Positions 1 through 6,432 of a stretch of DNA of 6,432 nucleotides are shown piece after piece. The notes below the pieces were generated by a model. The model had not been told where the DNA came from. It worked only from the letters and a program-made list of their open reading frames with translations, and searched no databases. The position numbers and the translations under genes were made by a program. Origin of the DNA: Clostridia bacterium (GTDB lineage: Bacteria; Bacillota; Clostridia; Oscillospirales; Acutalibacteraceae); NCBI GenBank assembly GCA_030536195.1, contig JAUNQL010000061.1:1-6432 (forward strand). Reading direction: 5' to 3'. Positions within the stretch are counted from its first letter, which is position 1; every line of letters starts with the position of its first letter.

Positions 1-1240
1 GCTCTTCGATTTCCTCGACAGCCTCCTCTTCCAGCTCAAGGGTTGTTTCAGGAGCTGGTGGGTCGGTTGTTTCAGAAGTTGGTTCTTCCTCGATAGGTTC
101 ATCAGCTTCAATTTCCGATTCCTCTTGAGGCTCTTCAATTACTACCGGCTCTTCATCAACTATCTCAGTTGCTTCCTGTTCGGCCTGCTGGCGAGCAGCT
201 TCTTCTTTAGCTTTTGCCTCAGCTTCCTGACGCTCGATTTCACGGGCAGCAGCTTCTGCTTTATCGCGAGCGAGGCGTTCCTCGTTGACTGTGATGATAG
301 GCTCATAGTTTGATGCATCCTCTGGCGCTTCTACATCGAAGAGGGATGCAGCAAATGTCTCGGCGGAGAATGGCTGGAGGTCGTCAAGACCCTCGCCTAC
401 ACCGATGAACTTAACAGGAAGTTTGAGGTCGTTAGTGATAGAGAGAACTACGCCGCCGCGAGCGGTACCATCAAGCTTGGTAAGTACAATGCCTGATACC
501 TCTGTAACACCCATGAATTCCTTGGCTTGGCTTACAGCGTTTTGACCTGTTGTTGCATCAAGTACCAAGAAAATTTCACGGTCAGAGTATGGGAGTTCTC
601 TATCGATTACTCTAAAGATCTTATTGAGTTCCTCCATCAAGTGCTTCTTATTGTGAAGACGACCAGCTGTATCGATGATAATTACGTCAGCGTTTCTGTT
701 GATGCCGGCGTTGATTGTATCAAATACAACGGCTGCTGGGTCAGCACCCTCTTTGTGTTTAACAATTTCAACACCTGCGCGCTCAGCCCAAACTTCAAGC
801 TGGTCAATTGCAGCTGCACGGAATGTATCAGCTGCACCGAGTATTACTTTCTTATCCTGCTCCTTGAAATAGTGAGCCATCTTGCCGATAGTGGTTGTCT
901 TACCAACACCGTTTACACCAACAACAAGGATGATGGCAGGAGTTGTGACGAAGTCAATTTTCTGATCCTCGCCAAGCATGTCGGCAACTACTTCTTTGAT
1001 TACAGTGCGGACCTCGGTTGGGTGCTTGATGCCCTTCTTACCTACACGATCCTTAACCTCATCAACGATAAATGCAGATGTAGATACACCTACGTCACCC
1101 ATGATTAGAACTTCTGTGAGTTCATCATAGAGTTCGTCGCCTATTTCATCAAATGCATCAAGAACGTTATCTATATTGCTTGAGAATTTATCTCGAGTCT
1201 TGGTAAGGCCCTTGTTGATTTTTCTATTAAAAAGTCCCAT
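1..1240 (-). CDS. ftsY: Signal recognition particle receptor FtsY, 3' end beyond window
   Basis: FtsY is the membrane-associated SRP receptor GTPase; it pairs with Ffh to deliver ribosome-nascent chain complexes to the Sec translocon. The frame starts at ATG 1240 after a strong AAGGAG and stays open for 413 codons to the window edge. Residues 1-18 (MGLFNRKINKGLTKTRDK) look like the amphipathic membrane-targeting helix that opens the N domain; there is no N-terminal acidic domain. The G domain is complete: P-loop GVNGVGKTTT at 108-117, DTFRAAA at 138-144, DTAGR at 190-194, TKLDGTARGG at 254-263, and GVGE at 280-283 followed by DDLQPF. The NG core ends near SLFD (299-302). A further 111 or more residues follow: a charged Ala/Glu/Arg/Lys helix-like segment (about 320-357), then a segment (359-413) with 26 acidic residues and no Lys or Arg. 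The stop codon lies outside the window. The gene is last of the four visible and probably coupled to smc. Identity is very secure; the role of the tail is unknown. Confidence 0.97.
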   Translation of the reverse strand, partial: MGLFNRKINKGLTKTRDKFSSNIDNVLDAFDEIGDELYDELTEVLIMGDVGVSTSAFIVDEVKDRVGKKGIKHPTEVRTVIKEVVADMLGEDQKIDFVTTPAIILVVGVNGVGKTTTIGKMAHYFKEQDKKVILGAADTFRAAAIDQLEVWAERAGVEIVKHKEGADPAAVVFDTINAGINRNADVIIIDTAGRLHNKKHLMEELNKIFRVIDRELPYSDREIFLVLDATTGQNAVSQAKEFMGVTEVSGIVLTKLDGTARGGVVLSITNDLKLPVKFIGVGEGLDDLQPFSAETFAASLFDVEAPEDASNYEPIITVNEERLARDKAEAAAREIERQEAEAKAKEEAARQQAEQEATEIVDEEPVVIEEPQEESEIEADEPIEEEPTSETTDPPAPETTLELEEEAVEEIEE

Positions 1241-1248
1241 AAAGGATT

Positions 1249-1254
1249 CTCCTT
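1249..1254 (-). promoter_or_regulatory. Shine-Dalgarno of ftsY, abutting the smc stop
   Basis: The minus strand reads TAA-AAGGAG-AATCCTTT-ATG. The AAGGAG core begins on the base after the smc TAA stop and lies 8 nt before the ftsY ATG. This fixes the ftsY start, and the arrangement suits termination-reinitiation coupling of FtsY to SMC translation. Confidence 0.85.
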
Positions 1255-4200
1255 TTAGTTAAGGCCAAGTTTCTTAGCCATTTCTGCAGTTTTGAGTTCA
1301 AGGAGTTTTGAAACGCCTTCCTCTTGCATTGTTACACCATAGAGGATATCTGATTCCTCCATTGTGCCACGGCGGTGAGTGATGAGAATGAACTGCGTAT
1401 TGCTTGTCATACGGCGAACGTATTGAGCGTAACGAGTTACATTGATATCATCAAGCGCTGCTTCGACCTCGTCGAAGATGCAGAATGGAGCTGGAGTTAC
1501 CTTGAGTATCGCAAAGAGAAGAGCAATAGCTGAAAGGCCCTTCTCACCGCCGGACAAGAGGTCGATGTTTTGAACGTTCTTGCCAGGTGGCTGTACCTTG
1601 ATCTCAATTGGTGACTCGAGTATGTCGAGCTCGTCCTCTAAGAGAAGCTCTGCCTTACCACCGTCGAAGAGTTCAACAAAGGTTTCACCGAAAGCCTTGT
1701 TGATTCTTGCAAACTGCTCTCTAAATTGAAGAGCCATATTGGATGTGAGTTCCTCAATGAGTTTGATGAGTTCTGCTTTTGAAACTTCTATGTCAGATAC
1801 CTGAGTGCTCATAAATTCATAGCGCTCGGATACTTCCTTGTATTCCTCAATTGCACCAACGTTAACCGAACCGAGTGCCTTAATCTTGTTCTTGATTTCA
1901 GCAAGATCAGTCTTGGCCTGCTTTGGATCCTCAGCAGGGTCAGATATCTCGGCCGCCTCACGCCTTGTCAATTGATATTCCTCATAGAGCTTGTTCTCTG
2001 TCTCGTCGTATTCACGGAGCATATTTGCCTTCTGCTCTGTGAGACGTGCGAGGTCAGATGAAAGACGCTCGCGCTCACCAGTCTTGTCACGTTCAAGTTG
2101 ACGAAGGCTACCTGAGTCAGCCTCTGCCTTTTGACGTTCCTCGGTGAGTTCCTCTATCTTCTGTTCAGATGCGATGTTGCCATCCTTAATCTCTTGAACT
2201 TGTACTTTGAGTTTTTCAATTTCCTCAAGTGCGGATTCGTTGAGATCCTCAAATACTTTGATCTCAGCCTTTAATGAATCCTCTTTACTTGTTGAACTCT
2301 CAGTTGCCTGCTTTAAGTTCTCGATTATATCGCGGTTTGCCTGGATGTCCTTGGAGAGAGCCATCTCTTCCATCTCGAGAGCCTTGGACTTCTCAGCAGC
2401 TTCCTCTCGCTTTTGACGGAGGTCCTCTTTGCTGCCTGTGAGTTCTGCAATCTTGTCCTCAATCTCATTTGACTTGGCAACAAGATCCTTCTCTTCCTTC
2501 TCGGTTGCTTTGACAATCTTGTCAAATTCATCTATACGAAGTTGAGCGTTTGCCTGTTCCTCATCAAGGTCACGAATTGCATCCATGACACCTTGGAGTT
2601 GTCCCTCAACAAGTTTGAGTGCGCTCTCTGCGCGAACCTTTTCCTCGTTTGCTGTGATGAGGTCTGCTTCAGATGCCTCGAGCTCAGCCTTGGCTTTTGC
2701 AAGTTCCTCGGTTGTTGTCTTGAATGAATCCTCAAGACCTGAAAGAACATCCTTCTGCTTCTTGAGCTCAGCCCTAAGCTGATCAATGTTACCGGAGCGG
2801 GCCAAGATGCCAGCATTCTGAACCTTGGAACCACCGGTCATTGAACCGCCGGCATTGATTACCTGACCATCAAGAGTAACTATCTTGAAACGGTTCTTAT
2901 ATTTCTTACCGATAGAGATTGCGCTATCAAGGTCCTCAACTACAACTGTTCTGCAGAGTTGTGACTTGATAATCTCATCGTACTTCTTATCTGCTGATAC
3001 GAGGTTGCTTGCTATGTCGATATAGCCATAGCAATCGTCAAGGCCCTTCTCGTCAAGTGGCTTTGACTTGATTGTTGAAATTGGAAGGAATGTAGCACGA
3101 CCTGCCTTGTGTTCCTTCAAGTACTTGATTGCAGCCTTGGCATCAGACTCGTTGTTTACAACAATGTGCTGGATAGATGCACCCAATGCTGTCTCAATAG
3201 CTGTTGAATACTTATCCTTAACACTGATTATCTGAGAAAGTGGGCCGTGGATGCCTGGGAGTTTGCCTCCCTTTGCTTCCTTAATTACGGTCTTAACGCT
3301 GCCGGAGTAACCCTCCATGTTTTTCTCGAGTTCCTCGAGCATGATAATCTTCTCTTCACGAGATTGAACTTCAAGGCGCTTGGCCTCAAGTTCCTCCTTC
3401 TGAGAATCGTACTTCTCCTGACGCTTGGTTGCGCGAAGCTTGTAACCGTCAATGGAGTTTGTGATGCTAGTGATTGTATCGAGGCAGTCATCTAGTTCCT
3501 TCTTGGCAGATTCCTGCTCCTTCTTGAAACTGTCAATTACCTTCTGGCGCTCAGCACGGTTCTCATCAACGTTCTCGTTACGAGTGATAATCTCCTCTTT
3601 ACCGGAGAGTGCCTCTGCCTTGCGAACGCGGGCATCAGCAATCTTCTCAGAGAGCTCAGTGAGTTCCTTAGAAAGTTCTATTGTCTGATCAGAGTTCTCA
3701 TCGTCTGCCTTAACAAGGCTCTCTGTATCAAGTGTCAAAGCAGCCATTGCTTCCTGCTTCTCCTTGACCTGAGCCTCAAGTTCAGCGATCTTTTCCTCTG
3801 TTTCCTTAATCTTGTTCTCGGTCTCAGCACGCTCGCCAGTTGCCTCTTCCATATCCTTCTGGATACGCTCGATTGACTGGTTGTTGTGCTCGATTGAGTT
3901 TTCGTTTACAGCAATCTTGGCATTGATTTCACCAAGCTGCTCCTCTGAGCTAGACATTGATGCACGGATGTTTTCAATCTCACAAGTAATCTCCTGTGAG
4001 CGCTCCAAGATGGCATCTGTCTTCTGCTCGATTGCTTCGAGTTCCTCAATGGCTGCCTTGTACTGTGCATCAGAAAGTTCAATCTTGTGTTCCTGATCAC
4101 GAAGGCGTTCCTTAAGTGTATCGATGGTGTAGAGCCAAAGGCTAATCTCAAGTGTCTTCTTCTCATCAGCGAGAACAAGGAACTTCTCTGCCTTTTCACT

Positions 4201-4824
4201 CTGAACCTTGAGTGGACCTACACGGCTCTCAAGTTCTGAGAGGATATCGCGAAGGCGAATCAAGTTCTCCTCTGTCTGGTCAAGACGACGCATAGCGTCG
4301 GTCCTTCTGTATCTGAAGTGAGAGATGCCTGCAGCTTCCTCGAGCATGTCGCGGCGCTCCTTAGACTTTGCTGATACCATATCAGCAACCTTGCCCTGGC
4401 TGACGATTGAGTAACCATCACGACCAAGACCTGTATCCATGAAGAGTTCGTTTACATCCTTGAGACGTACTGTCTCGTCATTGATCCTGTATTCACTCTC
4501 ACCTGAACGGAAGTAGCGTCTTGTGATTGCTACTTCATCGTTATCATTGTTGAGACTTCTATCCTTGTTGTCCAGACGCAAAGTAACCTCGGCGTAACCG
4601 AGAGCCTTACGAATGCTCGTTCCGCCGAAGATAACATCTTCCATCTTTGAACCACGAAGGTTTTTTGTTGATTGCTCGCCAAGAACCCAACGTACCGCAT
4701 CAGAGATATTGCTCTTACCAGAACCGTTTGGTCCAACTACGGCTGTCATTCCCTTGTCAAAACTTAAAACAGTCTTGTCTGGGAAGGACTTGAATCCTTG
4801 CATTTCGAGTGCTTTTAATATCAT
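1255..4824 (-). CDS. smc: Chromosome segregation/condensin ATPase SMC, complete
   Basis: SMC forms the dimeric core of the bacterial condensin with ScpA and ScpB. It acts on DNA in the nucleoid, using ATP-driven head engagement to extrude loops and resolve sister chromosomes. The 1189 residues match the family's usual length (about 1170-1190). Visible parts: N-terminal head with Walker A GPNGSGKS (31-38, Lys37), LRG containing the conserved R-loop Arg57, and KMEDVIFGGT; the Q-loop segment YSIVSQGKV with EEAAG following; a first long Glu/Lys-rich coiled coil to about 500; a hinge of about 503-672 starting near MEGYSGSVK and including GGSMTGGS; a second coiled coil to about 1020; and the C-terminal head with signature LSGGEK (1090-1095), Walker B FCIFDEVEAALDD (Asp1118, Glu1119) and the H-loop ILITH. 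All ATPase residues are intact. The ATG at 4824 has GAGGAA 9 nt upstream and lies 3 nt after the radical SAM stop. scpA and scpB are not in this window. Confidence 0.99.
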   Translation of the reverse strand: MILKALEMQGFKSFPDKTVLSFDKGMTAVVGPNGSGKSNISDAVRWVLGEQSTKNLRGSKMEDVIFGGTSIRKALGYAEVTLRLDNKDRSLNNDNDEVAITRRYFRSGESEYRINDETVRLKDVNELFMDTGLGRDGYSIVSQGKVADMVSAKSKERRDMLEEAAGISHFRYRRTDAMRRLDQTEENLIRLRDILSELESRVGPLKVQSEKAEKFLVLADEKKTLEISLWLYTIDTLKERLRDQEHKIELSDAQYKAAIEELEAIEQKTDAILERSQEITCEIENIRASMSSSEEQLGEINAKIAVNENSIEHNNQSIERIQKDMEEATGERAETENKIKETEEKIAELEAQVKEKQEAMAALTLDTESLVKADDENSDQTIELSKELTELSEKIADARVRKAEALSGKEEIITRNENVDENRAERQKVIDSFKKEQESAKKELDDCLDTITSITNSIDGYKLRATKRQEKYDSQKEELEAKRLEVQSREEKIIMLEELEKNMEGYSGSVKTVIKEAKGGKLPGIHGPLSQIISVKDKYSTAIETALGASIQHIVVNNESDAKAAIKYLKEHKAGRATFLPISTIKSKPLDEKGLDDCYGYIDIASNLVSADKKYDEIIKSQLCRTVVVEDLDSAISIGKKYKNRFKIVTLDGQVINAGGSMTGGSKVQNAGILARSGNIDQLRAELKKQKDVLSGLEDSFKTTTEELAKAKAELEASEADLITANEEKVRAESALKLVEGQLQGVMDAIRDLDEEQANAQLRIDEFDKIVKATEKEEKDLVAKSNEIEDKIAELTGSKEDLRQKREEAAEKSKALEMEEMALSKDIQANRDIIENLKQATESSTSKEDSLKAEIKVFEDLNESALEEIEKLKVQVQEIKDGNIASEQKIEELTEERQKAEADSGSLRQLERDKTGERERLSSDLARLTEQKANMLREYDETENKLYEEYQLTRREAAEISDPAEDPKQAKTDLAEIKNKIKALGSVNVGAIEEYKEVSERYEFMSTQVSDIEVSKAELIKLIEELTSNMALQFREQFARINKAFGETFVELFDGGKAELLLEDELDILESPIEIKVQPPGKNVQNIDLLSGGEKGLSAIALLFAILKVTPAPFCIFDEVEAALDDINVTRYAQYVRRMTSNTQFILITHRRGTMEESDILYGVTMQEEGVSKLLELKTAEMAKKLGLN

Positions 4825-4827
4825 TTG

Positions 4828-5826
4828 CTAATCTTCCTCTATCAAAATTTCATACTTCTGTAAACCAGAATTTGAAAATACATTACAGATGTAATTATTA
4901 TCTTTTAATTGTACTATATTTTGTCTCTTCTGTCCCGTCATTTTTGAAATTTCTTTAGGATTTACAAAAATTTTATAAGTGTGGTTCTCACCACCCTCAA
5001 AATCGGACAATTTTAGGAGTGCTTTTTCAAAATAAATGCGACCCTCAACCAGTTCGCGAAAGGCTGGATGATATGCGCCAGCAATATATCCATCCTCAAC
5101 ATTGCCACCTGAGTGGAGTCCAAGACGGATAACTTTTATACCTGATTCTTCAAACATCGGAAGGAGTGTTGCACATGTTTCAACTGCCTCATCCAATGTC
5201 TCTGACTTGTACTTGCCAATGCTATAAAGCTCAGCAAGTTCAGTGCCCTCAAGTACAACTGTTGGATAAATTCTAACTGTTGCTGGCTGAAGTTTAATTA
5301 ACTCCTCGGCCGTTTTAATGGCGCCTTCTTTTGAGTCGCCATAGAGACCGGTCATCATCTGAAGGCCGAGCTCAAAGCCATAGGTTTTAATGAGCTCGGA
5401 TGCGCGGCGGACATCGTCCGCTGTATGACCGCGGCGGTTCATTGAAAGGACCGTGTCATCCATGCTCTGCGCGCCAAGTTCGATGGCCTCTACACCGTAC
5501 TCACGGAGTATGGTGAGGACCTCATCATCAATGGCATCCGGGCGCGTAGATATGCGGATTCCAGTGATCTCCCCGCGGTCGACATGAGGCTTCGCCGCGC
5601 GGAGTAATTCCATCATATATGGTCGTTCAATAGCGGTAAAACTTCCGCCAAAAAAAGCAAGTTGGCCGTCACAGCAACCGGAGTTGAGCGCAGTTTCTAC
5701 TGCCGCGTCAACATCACCTGCTGTGGCGGTCTCTTGCTTACCAGATATTATGTGTTGATTACAAAAGCTGCACATGTTTGGGCAACCGACATGGGCCACA
5801 AAAAGTGCAATGTTCTTGTGACTCAT
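4828..5826 (-). CDS. ELP3-like radical SAM protein (COG1243 type), no acetyltransferase domain
   Basis: This 332-residue protein is a radical SAM enzyme: it should bind a [4Fe-4S] cluster and cleave S-adenosylmethionine to a 5'-deoxyadenosyl radical. The cluster motif is C15-P-N-M-C19-S-F-C22 (CX3CX2C). Further family marks are FFGGSFT (58-64, the SAM-contacting GGE-like position), RISTRPD (91-97), ELGAQS (116-121), NRRGHT, and a C-terminal region with RIYPT, VIRLGLHS and YHPAFRELVEG (from 252), resembling the Radical_SAM_C part of ELP3 and YhcC proteins. True Elp3 carries an additional GNAT acetyltransferase domain; nothing like it follows here. The length is normal for the Clostridia proteins encoded between rnc and smc. 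ATG 5826 overlaps the rnc stop as ATGA, and the TAG stop is 3 nt before smc. The final ~55 codons are AT-rich with ATA, AGA and TTA codons uncommon in the neighbouring genes. The family is secure. The substrate is unknown; tRNA modification is a guess from Elp3, and a coproporphyrinogen-oxidase label would be misleading. Confidence 0.9.
   Translation of the reverse strand: MSHKNIALFVAHVGCPNMCSFCNQHIISGKQETATAGDVDAAVETALNSGCCDGQLAFFGGSFTAIERPYMMELLRAAKPHVDRGEITGIRISTRPDAIDDEVLTILREYGVEAIELGAQSMDDTVLSMNRRGHTADDVRRASELIKTYGFELGLQMMTGLYGDSKEGAIKTAEELIKLQPATVRIYPTVVLEGTELAELYSIGKYKSETLDEAVETCATLLPMFEESGIKVIRLGLHSGGNVEDGYIAGAYHPAFRELVEGRIYFEKALLKLSDFEGGENHTYKIFVNPKEISKMTGQKRQNIVQLKDNNYICNVFSNSGLQKYEILIEED
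4834..4839 (-). promoter_or_regulatory. Shine-Dalgarno of smc inside the upstream gene
   Basis: GAGGAA on the minus strand sits 9 nt before the smc ATG. It overlaps the last sense codons (Glu-Glu-Asp) and lies just before the TAG stop of the radical SAM gene, so ribosomes finishing that gene are already over the smc start region. It supports the ATG at 4824. Confidence 0.7.
4908..4936 (-). promoter_or_regulatory. Candidate sigma-A promoter for smc-ftsY inside the radical SAM gene
   Basis: On the minus strand GGGACA (4931-4936; 4 of 6 matches to TTGACA) is followed, after exactly 17 bp, by TACAAT (4908-4913; 5 of 6 matches to TATAAT). Transcription would start near 4901, giving a leader of about 75 nt before the smc ATG. 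It lies in the most AT-rich stretch of the window, where chance matches are also most likely, so this is a tentative call based on consensus match and position alone. Confidence 0.3.
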
Positions 5827-6432
5827 AGACCCATTAACTCCAGTGCTTCGCGAGCAGCTTCTTGTTCTGCTTGTTTCTTGGTTCTGCCCTCTCCACGACC
5901 AATGATATTGGAGTTGAGGTGTACCTCAACTTCAAACTTCTTGTCGTGGTCAGGACCTGACTCACCAACTAAAACATAGGTGAGCTTCTCCTCAGGATTC
6001 TTCTGGATTACCTCCTGCAAAACTGTCTTGTAATCCTTAAAAGCAACCTGATGCTTTTCGATAGCTGGAATGATGAAGCGGAGGATGAAATCCCTCGCTG
6101 GTTCAATTCCACCGTCGAGATAGATTGCGGCAATTACAGCCTCAAAAGCGTCGGCAAGAATAGATGAGCGCTGTCTGCCGCCTGTCTTCTCCTCGCCCTT
6201 GCCAAGAAGCATGTATGTGCCGAGGTCTATGTCCTTAGCATAGTCAAAGCACGCATCCTCGCAAACAGTTGCTGCACGAAGTTTTGTAAGTTGTCCCTCT
6301 GGGAGATCCCTCATATGAGTGAAGAAATAATCAGCTGTTACAAAACCTAAAACAGAGTCGCCAAGGAACTCGAGACGTTCGTTGTACTTGTGACCATTGC
6401 CCTTCTCATTTGCATAAGAGGAGTGAGTCACA
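5823..6432 (-). CDS. rnc: Ribonuclease III, 5' end beyond window
   Basis: RNase III is a cytoplasmic, Mg2+-dependent, homodimeric endonuclease that cuts double-stranded RNA, including rRNA precursors. The visible 203 or so residues lack the start of the protein. The first readable block, THSSYANE, normally lies some 25-35 residues into the enzyme, so the GTG codon at 6431 is an internal Val and not a start. The catalytic signature NERLEFLGDSV contains the acidic residues equivalent to Aquifex E37, E40 and D44 (visible residues 18, 21 and 25). ILADAFEA supplies the second pair (visible 94 and 97, equivalent to D107 and E110). A C-terminal double-stranded RNA-binding domain begins near DYKTVLQEV and ends with GEGRTKKQAEQEAAREAL, so both domains are intact. 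The stop codon TGA (5823-5825) overlaps the ATG of the radical SAM gene. In Clostridia rnc commonly follows acpP; what lies upstream here cannot be seen. Confidence 0.98.
   Translation of the reverse strand, partial: VTHSSYANEKGNGHKYNERLEFLGDSVLGFVTADYFFTHMRDLPEGQLTKLRAATVCEDACFDYAKDIDLGTYMLLGKGEEKTGGRQRSSILADAFEAVIAAIYLDGGIEPARDFILRFIIPAIEKHQVAFKDYKTVLQEVIQKNPEEKLTYVLVGESGPDHDKKFEVEVHLNSNIIGRGEGRTKKQAEQEAAREALELMGL
5838..5841 (-). promoter_or_regulatory. Weak Shine-Dalgarno of the radical SAM gene within rnc
   Basis: GGAG on the minus strand lies 11 nt before the ATG at 5826, inside the last codons of rnc. The spacing is longer than ideal, so initiation probably relies partly on coupling through the ATGA stop-start overlap. 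Confidence 0.45.

Noticed and set aside
41..73. Two copies of GGTTGTTTC, 24 nt apart, as a DNA repeat or binding-site pair
   Set aside because: Both encode Glu-Thr-Thr in the low-complexity acidic tail of FtsY; two short copies do not make an array.
807..824. Palindrome around TGCAGCTGCA as an operator or hairpin
   Set aside because: It encodes part of the conserved DTFRAAA motif of FtsY; runs of GCA/GCT alanine codons give this symmetry by chance and there is no flanking T-run.
527..1108. 193-codon plus-strand open frame, Cys-rich, opposite ftsY
   Set aside because: It lies entirely antisense to the GTPase motifs of ftsY; the composition (many Cys, Asn, Tyr) is what the reverse complement of this gene gives, and there is no family motif or convincing Shine-Dalgarno.
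2325..2834. Out-of-frame minus-strand open frames inside smc (2325-2531 and 2532-2834)
   Set aside because: Arg/Ser-rich translations in another frame of the Glu/Lys-rich coiled coil of SMC, with no motif; they are shadows.
6429..6431. GTG as the start codon of rnc
   Set aside because: It sits right before the conserved THSSYANE block, which in RNase III is preceded by an alpha helix of about 25-35 residues; the gene is simply cut by the window edge.
1..6432. A new defence, mobile or CRISPR-type system in the window
   Set aside because: All sequence is accounted for by four intact or edge-cut housekeeping genes with junctions of 14 nt or less; there are no spaced repeats, transposase or integrase motifs, or accessory genes.

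Overview
The window is a gapless run of four co-directional minus-strand genes. In transcription order (right to left) they are rnc (RNase III, 5' end cut by the window edge), a radical SAM gene of the ELP3-like COG1243 type, smc (chromosome condensin ATPase), and ftsY (SRP receptor GTPase, 3' end cut by the window edge). The order rnc - radical SAM - smc - ftsY is a known Clostridia (Firmicutes) core arrangement. The SMC N-terminus (MILKALEMQGFKSFPDKT, then KMEDVIFGGTSIRKA) reads to me most like Oscillospiraceae/Ruminococcaceae-type clostridia. That placement is from memory of the family, not from a search, and is only moderately certain.

Layout: 5823-6432 is rnc. 4828-5826 is the radical SAM gene, overlapping rnc by 4 nt (ATGA). 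1255-4824 is smc, 3 nt after the radical SAM stop codon. 1-1240 is ftsY, 14 nt after the smc stop, with its Shine-Dalgarno directly following that stop. There is no intergenic stretch longer than 14 nt. I see no RNA gene, mobile element, CRISPR array or terminator. Every plus-strand open frame is a shadow of these genes.

The genes look like one translationally coupled housekeeping operon covering RNA processing (RNase III), probable RNA or nucleotide-linked radical chemistry (the SAM enzyme, substrate unknown), chromosome organisation (SMC) and membrane-protein targeting (FtsY). No new defence or mobile system is visible.

Two points merit a second look. First, FtsY begins almost directly with its N domain but carries, after a complete NG domain, a C-terminal extension of at least 110 residues: a charged Ala/Glu/Lys/Arg helix followed by a purely acidic stretch. 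This is the reverse of the classic N-terminal acidic A domain. Second, the last ~150-180 nt of the radical SAM gene are strikingly AT-rich with codon use unlike the rest of the window, and contain a plausible sigma-A promoter reading into smc.
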